From Candidatus Poseidoniales archaeon (GTDB taxonomy: Archaea; Thermoplasmatota; Poseidoniia; Poseidoniales; Poseidoniaceae): 50,964 bases of DNA. Positions within the stretch are counted from its first letter, which is position 1. Every line of letters starts with the position of its first letter. The position numbers were made by a program, and so were the translations under genes. The notes beneath the pieces were generated by a model. That model was not told the origin of the DNA, made no database searches, and saw nothing but the letters and a program-made list of their open reading frames with translations. Shown here piece by piece: positions 33,433 to 41,810 of the stretch. The DNA is taken from assembly GCA_009887135.1 (NCBI GenBank), contig QXYA01000101.1, positions 1 through 50,964 on the forward strand, given 5' to 3'.

Positions 33433-35242
33433 TCGCTTTCCAGAATCGGTTTCCGTCACAAGCAGAAACAGTTGGGGATTTCGGCTCATTTATTGGAGTC
33501 ACGTTTACTTCTTGAATGATTGAACTTCGCGAATAAAGGATGGTAATCTCTTCCTCAGCATTGCCTTTAAGTGCAGTTTTTAGTTGTTCAGAAGAGGTAA
33601 TTCGCTGATCATTTATTGCAATGACTTCGTCTCCAACTTGTAAATGCTCGCGCACGGGTGATCCTTGGAGATGTGATGATACAAGCAGCTTGTTGTTTTG
33701 ATTACGTAAGTTAATTCCAAGCCAACCTTGTTCAAATTCCTTCCATGCAATTTTCTCAGTTCCATCTTTACGCTCTCTTGCTTTACTTGATTCATATGGA
33801 ATACCAAAAAGAGCGAATGCTTGATCTAAATCTAGGACTCCTTTTTTGGTGGTAAGTTCGTCAAGGAAGGTGCCAAGTCTTCTCCCCCCTCGTAGCGATG
33901 TCAAGGCTTTTCGGATATCCCTGTATTGTATTCCTCTATCACCTTTCTGCTCCACATTAATATTGTGCTTATGATAGAGTTCTGCCATGAGATCACAGAC
34001 TCCTGATTCTCCATTTGACCTCTTACGAAGTTCTGCATCAAGTGCAAAGATAGATAATTCGCCTTCTAAGTAGTATGAAATTTGAGTCTCTCTCGAGTAG
34101 GCATGCCCTCTATAGAGGTGTATCCATGCTTCATGACTTGCTTCACAAAGTGATTGAGAATCAATTCCACTTCGGGAATGATGTCGTTTTAGTTTCCTTT
34201 TCATGTCTGCAAAATAATCCTCTTTACTCCATGCACCGCTTTGCAAACAGATAATGTCTCCAAGCCATGATGTCGTACCTTCAAACCACCATAAGAGGTC
34301 AGAGTTGACTTCTCGCTGAAGATCATAATCAAGGAATTTCTTTGGTCTCAATCGCTTTACGTTCCACTTGTGTAAATATTCGTGGCTAAAGAGACTCACT
34401 AAATCTCTATATTCTTCGATATTACCTGGTTGCAATGAAGTTCTTGGAACCATTGAGGTTTGAGAGTTCATGTGTTCAAGTCCTCCGCGTGGTCCACCCG
34501 TCAAATGTAAAATCGTGTGATAGTCCTCTTCAATGATGCCAAATAATGCATGATGCTCCTTGACGATCCTCTTCATGTCATGAATAAATCGTTCCACCAT
34601 GACTGGATGTGGTTCTTTTCCACCAGCGTCCCAAATATCAAGTGTATGTCTTATTCCATCGATGGTGGTTTCGATGACAGAATTTGAGTTACATTCTGCG
34701 ATTCCATCGAGTAAATCATCACGATTTTTTGCTGAATAGATATGAATATTCATGTCATTGTTTTCTTCCAGTTCAATCTTATCGAGTTGAGTCGTAACCG
34801 TCCAACTTTTTGGAAGTTTGAATTGAATTGAATGCTGAAAGTTCATTCGTTCATCTTCTATGCCAGATGTCGGCAAAAACCAAGTAAAGGGAGGCATCAT
34901 ATGGAGATGTGACTCATCAAAATGATTGGAACGCACTGATAAATCTACAGCTAGGAGTTGATATTCCACAGTTACAGACTTGCAGGATTGTACATCTGAA
35001 ATAACAATTGAATCCACTTCTTTTCTCGAAAAAGTCAATGCATTTCCTGAATCATCACTGACTGATAAGTTGGTGACATGTTGAATTGGTTCGCGAAGGA
35101 AGTATGATCCGGGAACCCATCGAGGAAAGGAGAGTGTTAATTTTGACTTTGAAAACGGCGCTTGGATCTGTATTGCAACCTTGAGTCTCTGGTGAGAAGG
35201 CTGTGTCGCATCGACTGTGAAGGTGATACCTGACTCTGTCAT
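33407..35242 (-). CDS. M61-family metallopeptidase with PDZ domain
   Basis: Zinc aminopeptidase of the glycyl aminopeptidase family. The 611-residue protein has the zinc site SHEYLHKWNVKRLRP (HExxH in the middle), a downstream Glu in LLWWFEGTTSWLGD (third ligand), a beta-rich N-terminal domain with PRWVPGSYFLREP, and a PDZ domain at about residues 520-590 (WLGINLRNQNNKLLVSSHLQGSPVREHLQVGDEVIAIND). No signal peptide, so it is cytosolic. Start codon overlaps the stop of the HEAT gene (ATGA), showing coupling. It is the last gene of the HTH_10-PIMT-HEAT-M61 run. Confidence 0.92.
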   Translation of the reverse strand: MTESGITFTVDATQPSHQRLKVAIQIQAPFSKSKLTLSFPRWVPGSYFLREPIQHVTNLSVSDDSGNALTFSRKEVDSIVISDVQSCKSVTVEYQLLAVDLSVRSNHFDESHLHMMPPFTWFLPTSGIEDERMNFQHSIQFKLPKSWTVTTQLDKIELEENNDMNIHIYSAKNRDDLLDGIAECNSNSVIETTIDGIRHTLDIWDAGGKEPHPVMVERFIHDMKRIVKEHHALFGIIEEDYHTILHLTGGPRGGLEHMNSQTSMVPRTSLQPGNIEEYRDLVSLFSHEYLHKWNVKRLRPKKFLDYDLQREVNSDLLWWFEGTTSWLGDIICLQSGAWSKEDYFADMKRKLKRHHSRSGIDSQSLCEASHEAWIHLYRGHAYSRETQISYYLEGELSIFALDAELRKRSNGESGVCDLMAELYHKHNINVEQKGDRGIQYRDIRKALTSLRGGRRLGTFLDELTTKKGVLDLDQAFALFGIPYESSKARERKDGTEKIAWKEFEQGWLGINLRNQNNKLLVSSHLQGSPVREHLQVGDEVIAINDQRITSSEQLKTALKGNAEEEITILYSRSSIIQEVNVTPINEPKSPTVSACDGNRFWKATTRTLQKS

Positions 35243-36249
35243 GATGAGGGTTCATCGGTTACGGTTGATAGGTTTCGCGCTGCACTAAGAACAACTTCGT
35301 CAGAAGATTGGTCCAGAACTTTTCGTGCCAGTTCTTGGACAAGCACCTCATTTTGTCGATGTAAAATCCGTTCTAACATCCTCGACTTGTCGATACTGTC
35401 CACACGTTCATCGAACAGCAGGGTTTCGCGGAGGACATCACTTTTGGAATCATTCCTCCCAACAAGCCAGCGCGAGACTACTGAAGTACAATCCTCAGCA
35501 AGAAGTGTGTTTATTCGGTTGTCATCTGCTTCATGTATGTGCTCTCTCATACTCGCAACGAAGAATCTACGTTGGGAATTTGTGCACCCTTTAGCGAGAG
35601 AAATAAGGTGTTCACTCTCTTCTTTCATTGCTTTAGGGACTGCTAATTTCCATAGTGCAGTATCATTTGATATCGCTGTACTCAAGAGAGATTCTTCTTC
35701 TTTACTGAGGTTCATTTCAAGCATACGAATTCCTGCTTGCTTTCGAACATCGGGATGTGAGTCGTTGAGAGCATCTTGTAGGGATGGAATGTCATTAGTG
35801 ATGGCGAGAGAGGCCGACTTGATTACAGGATCCTTTGAACTCAGAAATATTTCTTCTTCTTCACTGCTTGAAAATTCATTGTCAATTAGATAGACTGAAG
35901 CATTTCTTTTCACGATTGAATCATCGCTTAGAAGTAAAAGGCGCGCTAATTCTTCTGCCAGTTTTAGATCCTGAATATTTCGTAAAACCGAGGAAACACA
36001 CTTATGACCATCGGTTTCTTTTCTTTTAGCCAATTCAATGAGCAGATGAGGGGCATGTTTAGGAGCCCATCTTCGATAGGCTTCGATGGCCTTATTTCTA
36101 AACCAGATATCTTTGTCATTGAGAAGTTTAGAAAAAGCCTCTACGCTTTCGTGAATATCTGAATCGAACAAGACACGTACAGCCCTTCTACGCTGGCGAA
36201 TGTCTTTGTGCTTAAGTTTAGCAATCGTAGACTGTACAGAGGCTGCCAT
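35239..36249 (-). CDS. HEAT-repeat protein
   Basis: Start taken as the ATG at 36249 (336 residues), with GAGTGAT upstream; a GTG at 36258 is also in frame. The all-helical sequence contains repeated helix pairs of about 30 residues with the HEAT pattern (for example LNDKDIWFRNKAIEAYRRWAP, LSSKDPVIKSASLAITND, LNDSHPDVRKQAGIRMLEMN). No membrane segment. Likely a protein-binding scaffold; the partner is not identifiable. It lies between a PIMT-like gene and the M61 peptidase gene. Confidence 0.85.
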   Translation of the reverse strand: MAASVQSTIAKLKHKDIRQRRRAVRVLFDSDIHESVEAFSKLLNDKDIWFRNKAIEAYRRWAPKHAPHLLIELAKRKETDGHKCVSSVLRNIQDLKLAEELARLLLLSDDSIVKRNASVYLIDNEFSSSEEEEIFLSSKDPVIKSASLAITNDIPSLQDALNDSHPDVRKQAGIRMLEMNLSKEEESLLSTAISNDTALWKLAVPKAMKEESEHLISLAKGCTNSQRRFFVASMREHIHEADDNRINTLLAEDCTSVVSRWLVGRNDSKSDVLRETLLFDERVDSIDKSRMLERILHRQNEVLVQELARKVLDQSSDEVVLSAARNLSTVTDEPSS

Positions 36250-36258
36250 GTATATCAC

Positions 36259-37206
36259 TCAGGGCTTAAATTCATCAAAAGTTGGTCCAGAAGGTTGATC
36301 ATCGCCATCAATATCACCTGGTCTGGCAAGCGATGGCGCTAACATCAACTGAATCATGGGCCATAGATGGACAAATTGTTGCATATTTTCAACAATAAAT
36401 TCTTCCAACCTTTCATGTTCAGTGTGCTCCATAAGACGAAGTTGGTCCGCTAATTCCCCGAGTGCATATAAATCATTAGGGCCGCACAATTCCATCTCTT
36501 GACAGGTTTCGATCAATGTTTCAATCAAATCAACAATTTCCAATGCCGTTAACGGCTGTGGTTCACTTTCGATGATATTAACTGGACCAAAAGAGACTGG
36601 TCCCAAGGAAGTGGGGTGTAGTTCGTCGCCTTGACGTTCGATTTTCATCAACTCTTGGTTTCTATGTTCGCCTATTGGAGCGATTACAAAGCCATTTTCC
36701 ACAATTCGTTCTTTCATCCATAGTGGGATATCTGGAATCCCTCCTGTTACTACGATGCGATTCAAATCACCTGGTGTTTCAATCGGAGCCACCTCGACCG
36801 CTTCGATTGTTCGTACGTCTATTGTTGGCCAACCAGAGAGGGCTTTTGCAGTATGGCGGATAATTTCTTCTGATGGGTCGAGTAAGAGTACTCGACCCTC
36901 TTCTCCAAGGATTGTGGCTATCAAAGCTGCTAGATATCCACCTTTCGAACCGAGAACAAGAACTTCTTGACCTTTCGATAATTCGAGTTGATGTAACAAT
37001 GTTACGATCATATGTGGTGCAGAAATGGTCTTAACACCACCGTTTTTTGTTTCCATAAAAACAACTGGCCGGTCGTGGAAAAAGCAATCGTAATCATAGG
37101 ATGTAAATTGCTCAAGGTGAAGTGAACACATCGCTTCTCGGACCTCTTCGGGTACGATCATCCCCGAATCTTCAATCCGATTGAGGAGTTCGTGTATCCC
37201 ATCCAT
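36259..37206 (-). CDS. Protein-L-isoaspartate O-methyltransferase-like protein
   Basis: Possible repair methyltransferase for isoaspartyl residues. Start taken as the ATG at 37206 (315 residues) after GGTGTGAT. It carries the family features TISAPHMIVTLLHQLEL (about residues 61-77), the SAM loop VLVLGSKGGYLAALIATILG (about 81-100), and a later strand RIVVTGGIPDIPLWM-x-x-x-x-x-NGFVIAPIG. The loop reads G-S-K-G-G rather than the usual G-T-G-S-G, so cofactor binding may be altered. Residues 210-315 are an extra C-terminal helical extension with an acidic, Pro-rich tail. Active repair is not certain. Confidence 0.8.
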   Translation of the reverse strand: MDGIHELLNRIEDSGMIVPEEVREAMCSLHLEQFTSYDYDCFFHDRPVVFMETKNGGVKTISAPHMIVTLLHQLELSKGQEVLVLGSKGGYLAALIATILGEEGRVLLLDPSEEIIRHTAKALSGWPTIDVRTIEAVEVAPIETPGDLNRIVVTGGIPDIPLWMKERIVENGFVIAPIGEHRNQELMKIERQGDELHPTSLGPVSFGPVNIIESEPQPLTALEIVDLIETLIETCQEMELCGPNDLYALGELADQLRLMEHTEHERLEEFIVENMQQFVHLWPMIQLMLAPSLARPGDIDGDDQPSGPTFDEFKP

Positions 37207-37245
37207 GATAATCACACCAATCTGTTACGTAAAAACATGAGGAGA

Positions 37246-38112
37246 CTAATCGATGTCGTTTCGAAGCTCATTTAGAATCTCTTCTGGATTTTTAGATGAG
37301 TCAATCTCATTGAATTCAACAGGATTCTGTTCGAGTTCAAGTTCAATGTTATCTTTCATTCTTTGAATAAGTGATTCGAAACCTTCTGTTGTCATCCCTG
37401 TATCTTGCATATCTATCTCCATGCTAAGAACGATGCTTCGTGCATCTTCGGGACTCAAGCGGACATCGGTCATAGAAGAAAAAATATCATCCATCAGAAT
37501 CCCTTCTATTTTCGTTAGATGCTCGGATACAGTTGCTCTTGCTAAACCCATTTGTTCTGATAGTTCAGTAATCTTGATTCTTTTTGGAAGGTCATAATAG
37601 CCATTATCATAAGCGAATTTGGCGAGTTTCAGTTGCTTTTCAGAGAGGATCGTTTCGTATTTCTGAGGTGTAAGATTTAGGTTCCTTGCACTTGTACGAT
37701 CAGGTTTCGACATTAAGCGCATAACTCCAGACATGAGTCTTAACTTCAACGAAGGTCCTTGTATAATGTATGTGAGACCGCTTTCATCTAATCGTGAACC
37801 AGGCACTGCATAGGTGCCTTTTGTTCGAGCATTGAGGTTTGAAAGCGGATGAATTATTCTGCAGATTATGAGATGCCCTTCTTCTGGTTTTGTGGATTCA
37901 TGCATCACGTCGATTACCTCAAGGAAATCAAGTGAATCTATGTCAGAAATACTTACGCCTTCTTTAAGATGAAATTTCAATAAGCACTGGATGTCTTTTG
38001 GGGCTCTATTGATGTAAGAAAGGAATTCAATTCGTTCTGCAACATCGAGCAATGGAGCAATCTCAATTGCCCCCAAGCGGTCGCGTTTCCAGAAAAAACT
38101 AGCTTCCCGCAT
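37246..38112 (-). CDS. HTH_10 (Bat-type) transcriptional regulator
   Basis: The 288-residue product is read from the ATG at 38112 with no SD. A C-terminal HTH_10 domain at about residues 160-212 has LSEKQLKLAKFAYDNGYYDLPKRIKITELSEQMGLARATVSEHLTKIEGILM, the classic pattern of bacterio-opsin activator-like regulators. The N-terminal 150 residues have no PAS or GAF motif that I can name and may form a beta-rich sensory domain. A TATA-like CTTAATTC is centred 26 bp before the ATG, implying a leaderless mRNA. It heads a run with PIMT-like, HEAT and M61 genes. Confidence 0.88.
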   Translation of the reverse strand: MREASFFWKRDRLGAIEIAPLLDVAERIEFLSYINRAPKDIQCLLKFHLKEGVSISDIDSLDFLEVIDVMHESTKPEEGHLIICRIIHPLSNLNARTKGTYAVPGSRLDESGLTYIIQGPSLKLRLMSGVMRLMSKPDRTSARNLNLTPQKYETILSEKQLKLAKFAYDNGYYDLPKRIKITELSEQMGLARATVSEHLTKIEGILMDDIFSSMTDVRLSPEDARSIVLSMEIDMQDTGMTTEGFESLIQRMKDNIELELEQNPVEFNEIDSSKNPEEILNELRNDID

Positions 38113-38133
38113 GGATTTATCTAAGCACACTAT

Positions 38134-38141
38134 GAATTAAG
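38134..38141 (-). promoter_or_regulatory. TATA-like element for the HTH_10 gene
   Basis: On the minus strand this reads CTTAATTC, centred about 26 bp before the ATG at 38112. This spacing fits a leaderless start. Confidence 0.4.
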
Positions 38142-38166
38142 TGAATCGGCTATATCGGTTGATGTA

Positions 38167-38799
38167 TTATCGCATTTCTAGCCATCCAAGAAATGTTGCA
38201 ATTGGCAAGAAGATGGTCAATAATCGATTGATTTTTTTCCTCTGATTACGCAGTTCCTCGGATAATTCCGGTCCAACCTCGATGGCAGATGTGAATCTTG
38301 ATTGTCTTGTTTTTGAGAATTGCCCATCTATAGTCTCAAGCACAAGCGGCCGTAACCGAGGTTGCCGGCTTGCCGGGATGCCTCTCCCCACAATGTAACG
38401 TATCGGAAAAGTATCAACTAAGGGTAGTGTTGCTAAGAGAATCTCTTGTACTCTTGTTGAGTCATGGAGATCTAGGCGAACAGTCCTACCATCACTACGA
38501 ATATGACTCAAAGCCCTCCACTTTCCTTGCCCTTCATCCAATCCCTTTACGGCATCAAGAACTCGATTAAATGGAGGTATTTTTGAGATGACTGGCCTAA
38601 CTCTTCTTGCCAAAAAAGGTCCGAGAAGAATACTTCCAATGAATGGGGGTAAGACCATGAAGTATACGAGTCGCAAAATTTCATCTGGACGGGTTAGTGC
38701 TGAAACCAAAGCGAGGCTGAATCCAAAATACAGGCCTAGAAAACCACCTGCTTGGAGGCCAAGCCAAAGGCCAACTCGCTCAGTAGCCTGTTCAGTCAT
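38167..38799 (-). CDS. Small membrane protein, unknown function
   Basis: The 210-residue protein has two adjacent N-terminal membrane helices (about residues 10-35 and 44-64), a central soluble region (65-185) rich in Arg and Leu with R-S-D-G and D-L-H-D-S segments, and one C-terminal helix (190-208). No known motif is seen. The central region could form a small alpha-beta domain facing the cytosol. Its head is divergent from the DUF2085 gene, 77 bp away. Confidence 0.72.
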   Translation of the reverse strand: MTEQATERVGLWLGLQAGGFLGLYFGFSLALVSALTRPDEILRLVYFMVLPPFIGSILLGPFLARRVRPVISKIPPFNRVLDAVKGLDEGQGKWRALSHIRSDGRTVRLDLHDSTRVQEILLATLPLVDTFPIRYIVGRGIPASRQPRLRPLVLETIDGQFSKTRQSRFTSAIEVGPELSEELRNQRKKINRLLTIFLPIATFLGWLEMR

Positions 38800-38845
38800 A
38801 ACACGCCCAAGATGTCCAATGAAAAGAAACCGTCGATGAACTCAA

Positions 38846-38854
38846 GAATTAAAG
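38846..38854 (+). promoter_or_regulatory. TATA-like element for the DUF2085 gene
   Basis: GAATTAAAG is centred about 27 bp before the ATG at 38877, and no SD is present, which fits a leaderless transcript. Confidence 0.4.
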
Positions 38855-38876
38855 GCGGTTTCTTTGTCATCGGAAC

Positions 38877-39575
38877 ATGGAGCGTAATGGTCTCAACTCA
38901 AGGTCGAGAGACAAGAAGGCTGGGCTTTGGATAGGAGGGATAAGCTTCTTTCTGTTCATTTCCTTTTTCATTGCCCCACTCATTTCGGAACCAGATACGA
39001 TTACCGACTTATCTGGGAGAGCCAATGCTCTGGACTACCACAACGACGATGGGCAAAATTTCACATGGACTGATTTGGATTTTTACAGTGCTTCAATCTA
39101 TGCCTTTGGAGACCTGAATTGTCATCAAAAACATGAACGATCATGGTCGATAAATGGTAATCAAATGCCAGTGTGTGTGAGGGATGTTGGAATATTTGCC
39201 GGATTGGCTCTCGGTGGATTCATCTATTCACGTAAGGGTGTAAATCGGTGGACGCTTAGAGATACTTTCCTTTCGGTCTTGCCTGATCAATATATGACTG
39301 ATGTGTATATTAAAAATAGAAGGACGCTCATGTTTATTGGAATTGGAGCTCTTTGTGTGCTACCACTTGCCATCGATGGATTTACCCAACTCTTGACAGA
39401 CCGTGAATCAACGGCATTTCTCCGATTAACAACGGGCATACCCTTTGGTTTTGTTTTGGGGCTTTTCTTTGCAGCTGCTTACAGTGCACGGCCGAACCGA
39501 TTCGATAGAGCGGGAGATGTTCGCCTTCCTGGAAATGTTCGATTCCAACGAACTCAAGAGGTTGAAGAAGAATGA
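38877..39575 (+). CDS. DUF2085 family membrane protein
   Basis: The 232-residue protein has an N-terminal membrane helix (about residues 15-35), the DUF2085 signature C-H-Q-K-x-E-R-S-W with NGNQMPVC (about residues 80-102), further membrane segments at about 104-118 and 148-170, and the family's DGFTQLLTDRESTAFLRLTTGIPFG motif (about 165-190). The usual second Cys pair reads CVRD. The conserved Cys and His residues may bind metal, but function is unknown. Its 3' end overlaps convergent tmk by 22 bp. Confidence 0.8.
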   Translation: MERNGLNSRSRDKKAGLWIGGISFFLFISFFIAPLISEPDTITDLSGRANALDYHNDDGQNFTWTDLDFYSASIYAFGDLNCHQKHERSWSINGNQMPVCVRDVGIFAGLALGGFIYSRKGVNRWTLRDTFLSVLPDQYMTDVYIKNRRTLMFIGIGALCVLPLAIDGFTQLLTDRESTAFLRLTTGIPFGFVLGLFFAAAYSARPNRFDRAGDVRLPGNVRFQRTQEVEEE

Positions 39576-40915
39576 TCAGGAGGTGGCATTGACCACCAAA
39601 TAAGCAACTGTTCACTGTTTTCTGGAACTGGACAGTTTTCGTGACCGCTCGTTAATATTTTTAATCGTTCAATGATGTTCTCTACAGTCTTTTTAGCCTG
39701 CCCTTGCTGCATACTATGCAGGATTTCATCGAGTCCGTCTTCCCATTTTTTATTTGGGTTACTTTTTCTCCAACTCGAAAGAGGGGTCCTGAGGGGCCAC
39801 ATCGCTAATGTCAATCGAGCAAATCCAATCATTGAATCTCTTAATTTGAATACCTGGCCCTCTGCGAATGGAATGTGATTCTGTTGCCGATGAATCCAAT
39901 TTGTTTCTTCAAGCCATTTTACCAGACGTTGTGTGTGGCGTCTTGTAACCATTCGATGAGGTCCAAGTGACTTGTGTAAACGAGGGATTTCACAAGAACC
40001 AGCCATCAAAGAAAGCGTTCCTAGCACCGACCAACAGGAACGTGCAAATGGGTTGCTTGGGACATCAAATGCCTTCGCTTCCTCAGATCGCCAACAGTCT
40101 TCTGCATATTGCATCCACTGCGAGGGAGATCTCCCTGATAACCATCCGATGTTAACTGAGGTTTTCTCCATAGGTGCCCCTGGAAGCCGAGTCTGTTGTT
40201 GAACATCGTGGGCGAGTTTATCGAGTAAGTACCTGTCTACTTGGTCGGAATCGACGTTTAAAGGAGCAGGTCGTCGATTGAAAAAAGTCCTTAACTCGGC
40301 TCGGAGTTTTTGCCGTAATTCATCAAGGCCTCCTTCATTCAAAATCGGCCCAACAACACAGCATTTGTCAAATGGAGCGGTTACAGCTATTTTTCCTGAT
40401 AAAAGGTCATTGAATCCTTTCCGAATGGTTCTTTGAATCTCAGGAGTTTCAAAATACTCTTGTTTCTCACTACTCATACGAAGCGTAGCATGTTTAATCC
40501 GATCTATTGCTCGGTCAGGGTCACAATCAATCCAAACAACGAGGTCAGGGATCATTGCAGCTGCATTAATACTGCAAACAGTATCTACTCCTAAGTTACC
40601 TACTACGCCTTGGTAAATCAGCGAAGAATGAATATTTCTATCCGAGACAACAACTTCTCCCTTCTCGAGTTTAGGCCGGATCCATGTGTGAGAATGGTCA
40701 AGCCGATCTGCAGCAAAGAGCCCTGCTTCTTGCAACGGGGTTTTGTTACCGATTTTCACCGATTCGAGTGCAAGTTTCCCAAGTTCACTATGTCGTCTGG
40801 GTTCGTGTGTCAAATGAACATCACTGAAAGGATACTGGTTGAGTAATTCAGCAATGATTCGAACTGCTTCTCCTTTTCCAGAGCCATCCCCGCCTTCAAC
40901 GGTGATAAGGTACAA
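39554..40915 (-). CDS. Thymidylate kinase-like protein with extra C-terminal domain
   Basis: The start is taken as the TTG at 40915, because AGAGGTGG lies about eight bases upstream and the previous stop is at 40917, leaving 1 base between. The 453-residue product begins MYLITVEGGDGSGKGEAVR, a kinase P-loop in which the usual Thr/Ser after Lys is Gly. Further TMPK features are FAADRLDHSHTWIRPKLEKGEVVVSDRNIHSSLIYQG and PDLVVWIDCDPDRAIDRI (to about residue 210). Residues 215-453 are an unrelated domain of Trp-rich, helical character that I cannot name. Nucleotide-kinase activity is likely but not certain. Confidence 0.8.
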   Translation of the reverse strand: MYLITVEGGDGSGKGEAVRIIAELLNQYPFSDVHLTHEPRRHSELGKLALESVKIGNKTPLQEAGLFAADRLDHSHTWIRPKLEKGEVVVSDRNIHSSLIYQGVVGNLGVDTVCSINAAAMIPDLVVWIDCDPDRAIDRIKHATLRMSSEKQEYFETPEIQRTIRKGFNDLLSGKIAVTAPFDKCCVVGPILNEGGLDELRQKLRAELRTFFNRRPAPLNVDSDQVDRYLLDKLAHDVQQQTRLPGAPMEKTSVNIGWLSGRSPSQWMQYAEDCWRSEEAKAFDVPSNPFARSCWSVLGTLSLMAGSCEIPRLHKSLGPHRMVTRRHTQRLVKWLEETNWIHRQQNHIPFAEGQVFKLRDSMIGFARLTLAMWPLRTPLSSWRKSNPNKKWEDGLDEILHSMQQGQAKKTVENIIERLKILTSGHENCPVPENSEQLLIWWSMPPPDHSSSTS

Positions 40916-40916
40916 C

Positions 40917-41744
40917 CTATTCCACCTCTGGCTGGTCAAACTCGTCCTTTGCCAAGACCATAAGACCCATGCCGCAGAGGATTAAGAACGGGCCAAACAC
41001 GATGAAACCACGACTTAGCAGGGCGATTCCTGCAAAATACTGCGTTCTTCTATACCGTTTTTGATTTCTAGCACCAACAGCCGAGTATAGACCAACTACG
41101 CCTGCTACGATTGTGACTAAGGCGATTCCAGTCGAAAGAGCAACTGCATTTTCAAGTGTCCAACCTGAACGGGAGGTTGTCTCATCTTCTTGGACTAAGC
41201 CTTCACCAGCAGTAAGTGTGAATGCATCCTGATTGACATTTGTTGCACTAATTGTCCGTTCAACAGTTTGGTATCCTTCAAATGTAACCCGTATTATGTG
41301 TGGTTCAGGCACGACATTTTCAAATTCATAATATCCGTAACTGTTGGTAGTCGCAGTTTGTAAGATTGTATTGCTGCCGATTTCAAGCAATTCAATACTT
41401 ACTCCTTCAATTGAATCTCCTGATTCGGATTCGAGTACAATTCCTCTTACATCAATCACATCATCTACCTCAAGCGTGTTTCCAAGTAGGTCTGTAGGGT
41501 TCCCTTGGAGCAGGAGTAATCCAGTGATAATCCCCAGAACGCTGCCGATGAATATGAGGGATGATGCTAAGGCAAGTAACCCATTTTTGTCTTCGATGAA
41601 CAGAAGATCCTCGTTCTGAGTTGTTGACATTGTAATTTCTTGCTCTTGAACAACAAGATCATCCTCTTCAGGGAGATCATCGTCCCCGTCCAATTTTTTA
41701 CGAACACGTGCACGTAGAGCATCACGTCGTTCGTTAATGTCCAT
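40917..41744 (-). CDS. Membrane protein with carboxypeptidase-regulatory-like domain
   Basis: The 275-residue protein has a charged cytosolic N-terminus (1-50), one membrane helix (about 55-78), and a CarboxypepD-regulatory-like beta sandwich at about 98-172 (RGIVLESESGDSIEGVSIELLEIGSN, then TNSYGYYEFENVVPEPHIIRVTFEGYQT). Two further membrane helices follow (about 200-220 and 240-265). The sandwich would lie outside the cell, a common adhesion or substrate-binding module. The gene is between the M28 peptidase and the TMPK-like gene on the same strand. Function unknown. Confidence 0.8.
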   Translation of the reverse strand: MDINERRDALRARVRKKLDGDDDLPEEDDLVVQEQEITMSTTQNEDLLFIEDKNGLLALASSLIFIGSVLGIITGLLLLQGNPTDLLGNTLEVDDVIDVRGIVLESESGDSIEGVSIELLEIGSNTILQTATTNSYGYYEFENVVPEPHIIRVTFEGYQTVERTISATNVNQDAFTLTAGEGLVQEDETTSRSGWTLENAVALSTGIALVTIVAGVVGLYSAVGARNQKRYRRTQYFAGIALLSRGFIVFGPFLILCGMGLMVLAKDEFDQPEVE

Positions 41745-41766
41745 TTCAAAGCCTCAGCATTCCATT

Positions 41767-41807
41767 GCGCGGATAATAGCGCTCTCGGGGTATATCCGCG
41801 CTATACC
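41767..41807 (-). promoter_or_regulatory. Nested, mutually exclusive inverted repeats
   Basis: Between the M28 peptidase and the following gene lie three overlapping inverted repeats: GCGCGGATA (41767-41775) with TATCCGCGC (41793-41801); ATAGCGC (41776-41782) with GCGCTAT (41798-41804); and GGTATA (41789-41794) with TATACC (41802-41807). The arms share bases, so they cannot all form together. In the transcript this would be an attenuator-like or processing element in the 66-nt spacer. Confidence 0.55.
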
Positions 41808-41810
41808 TTC

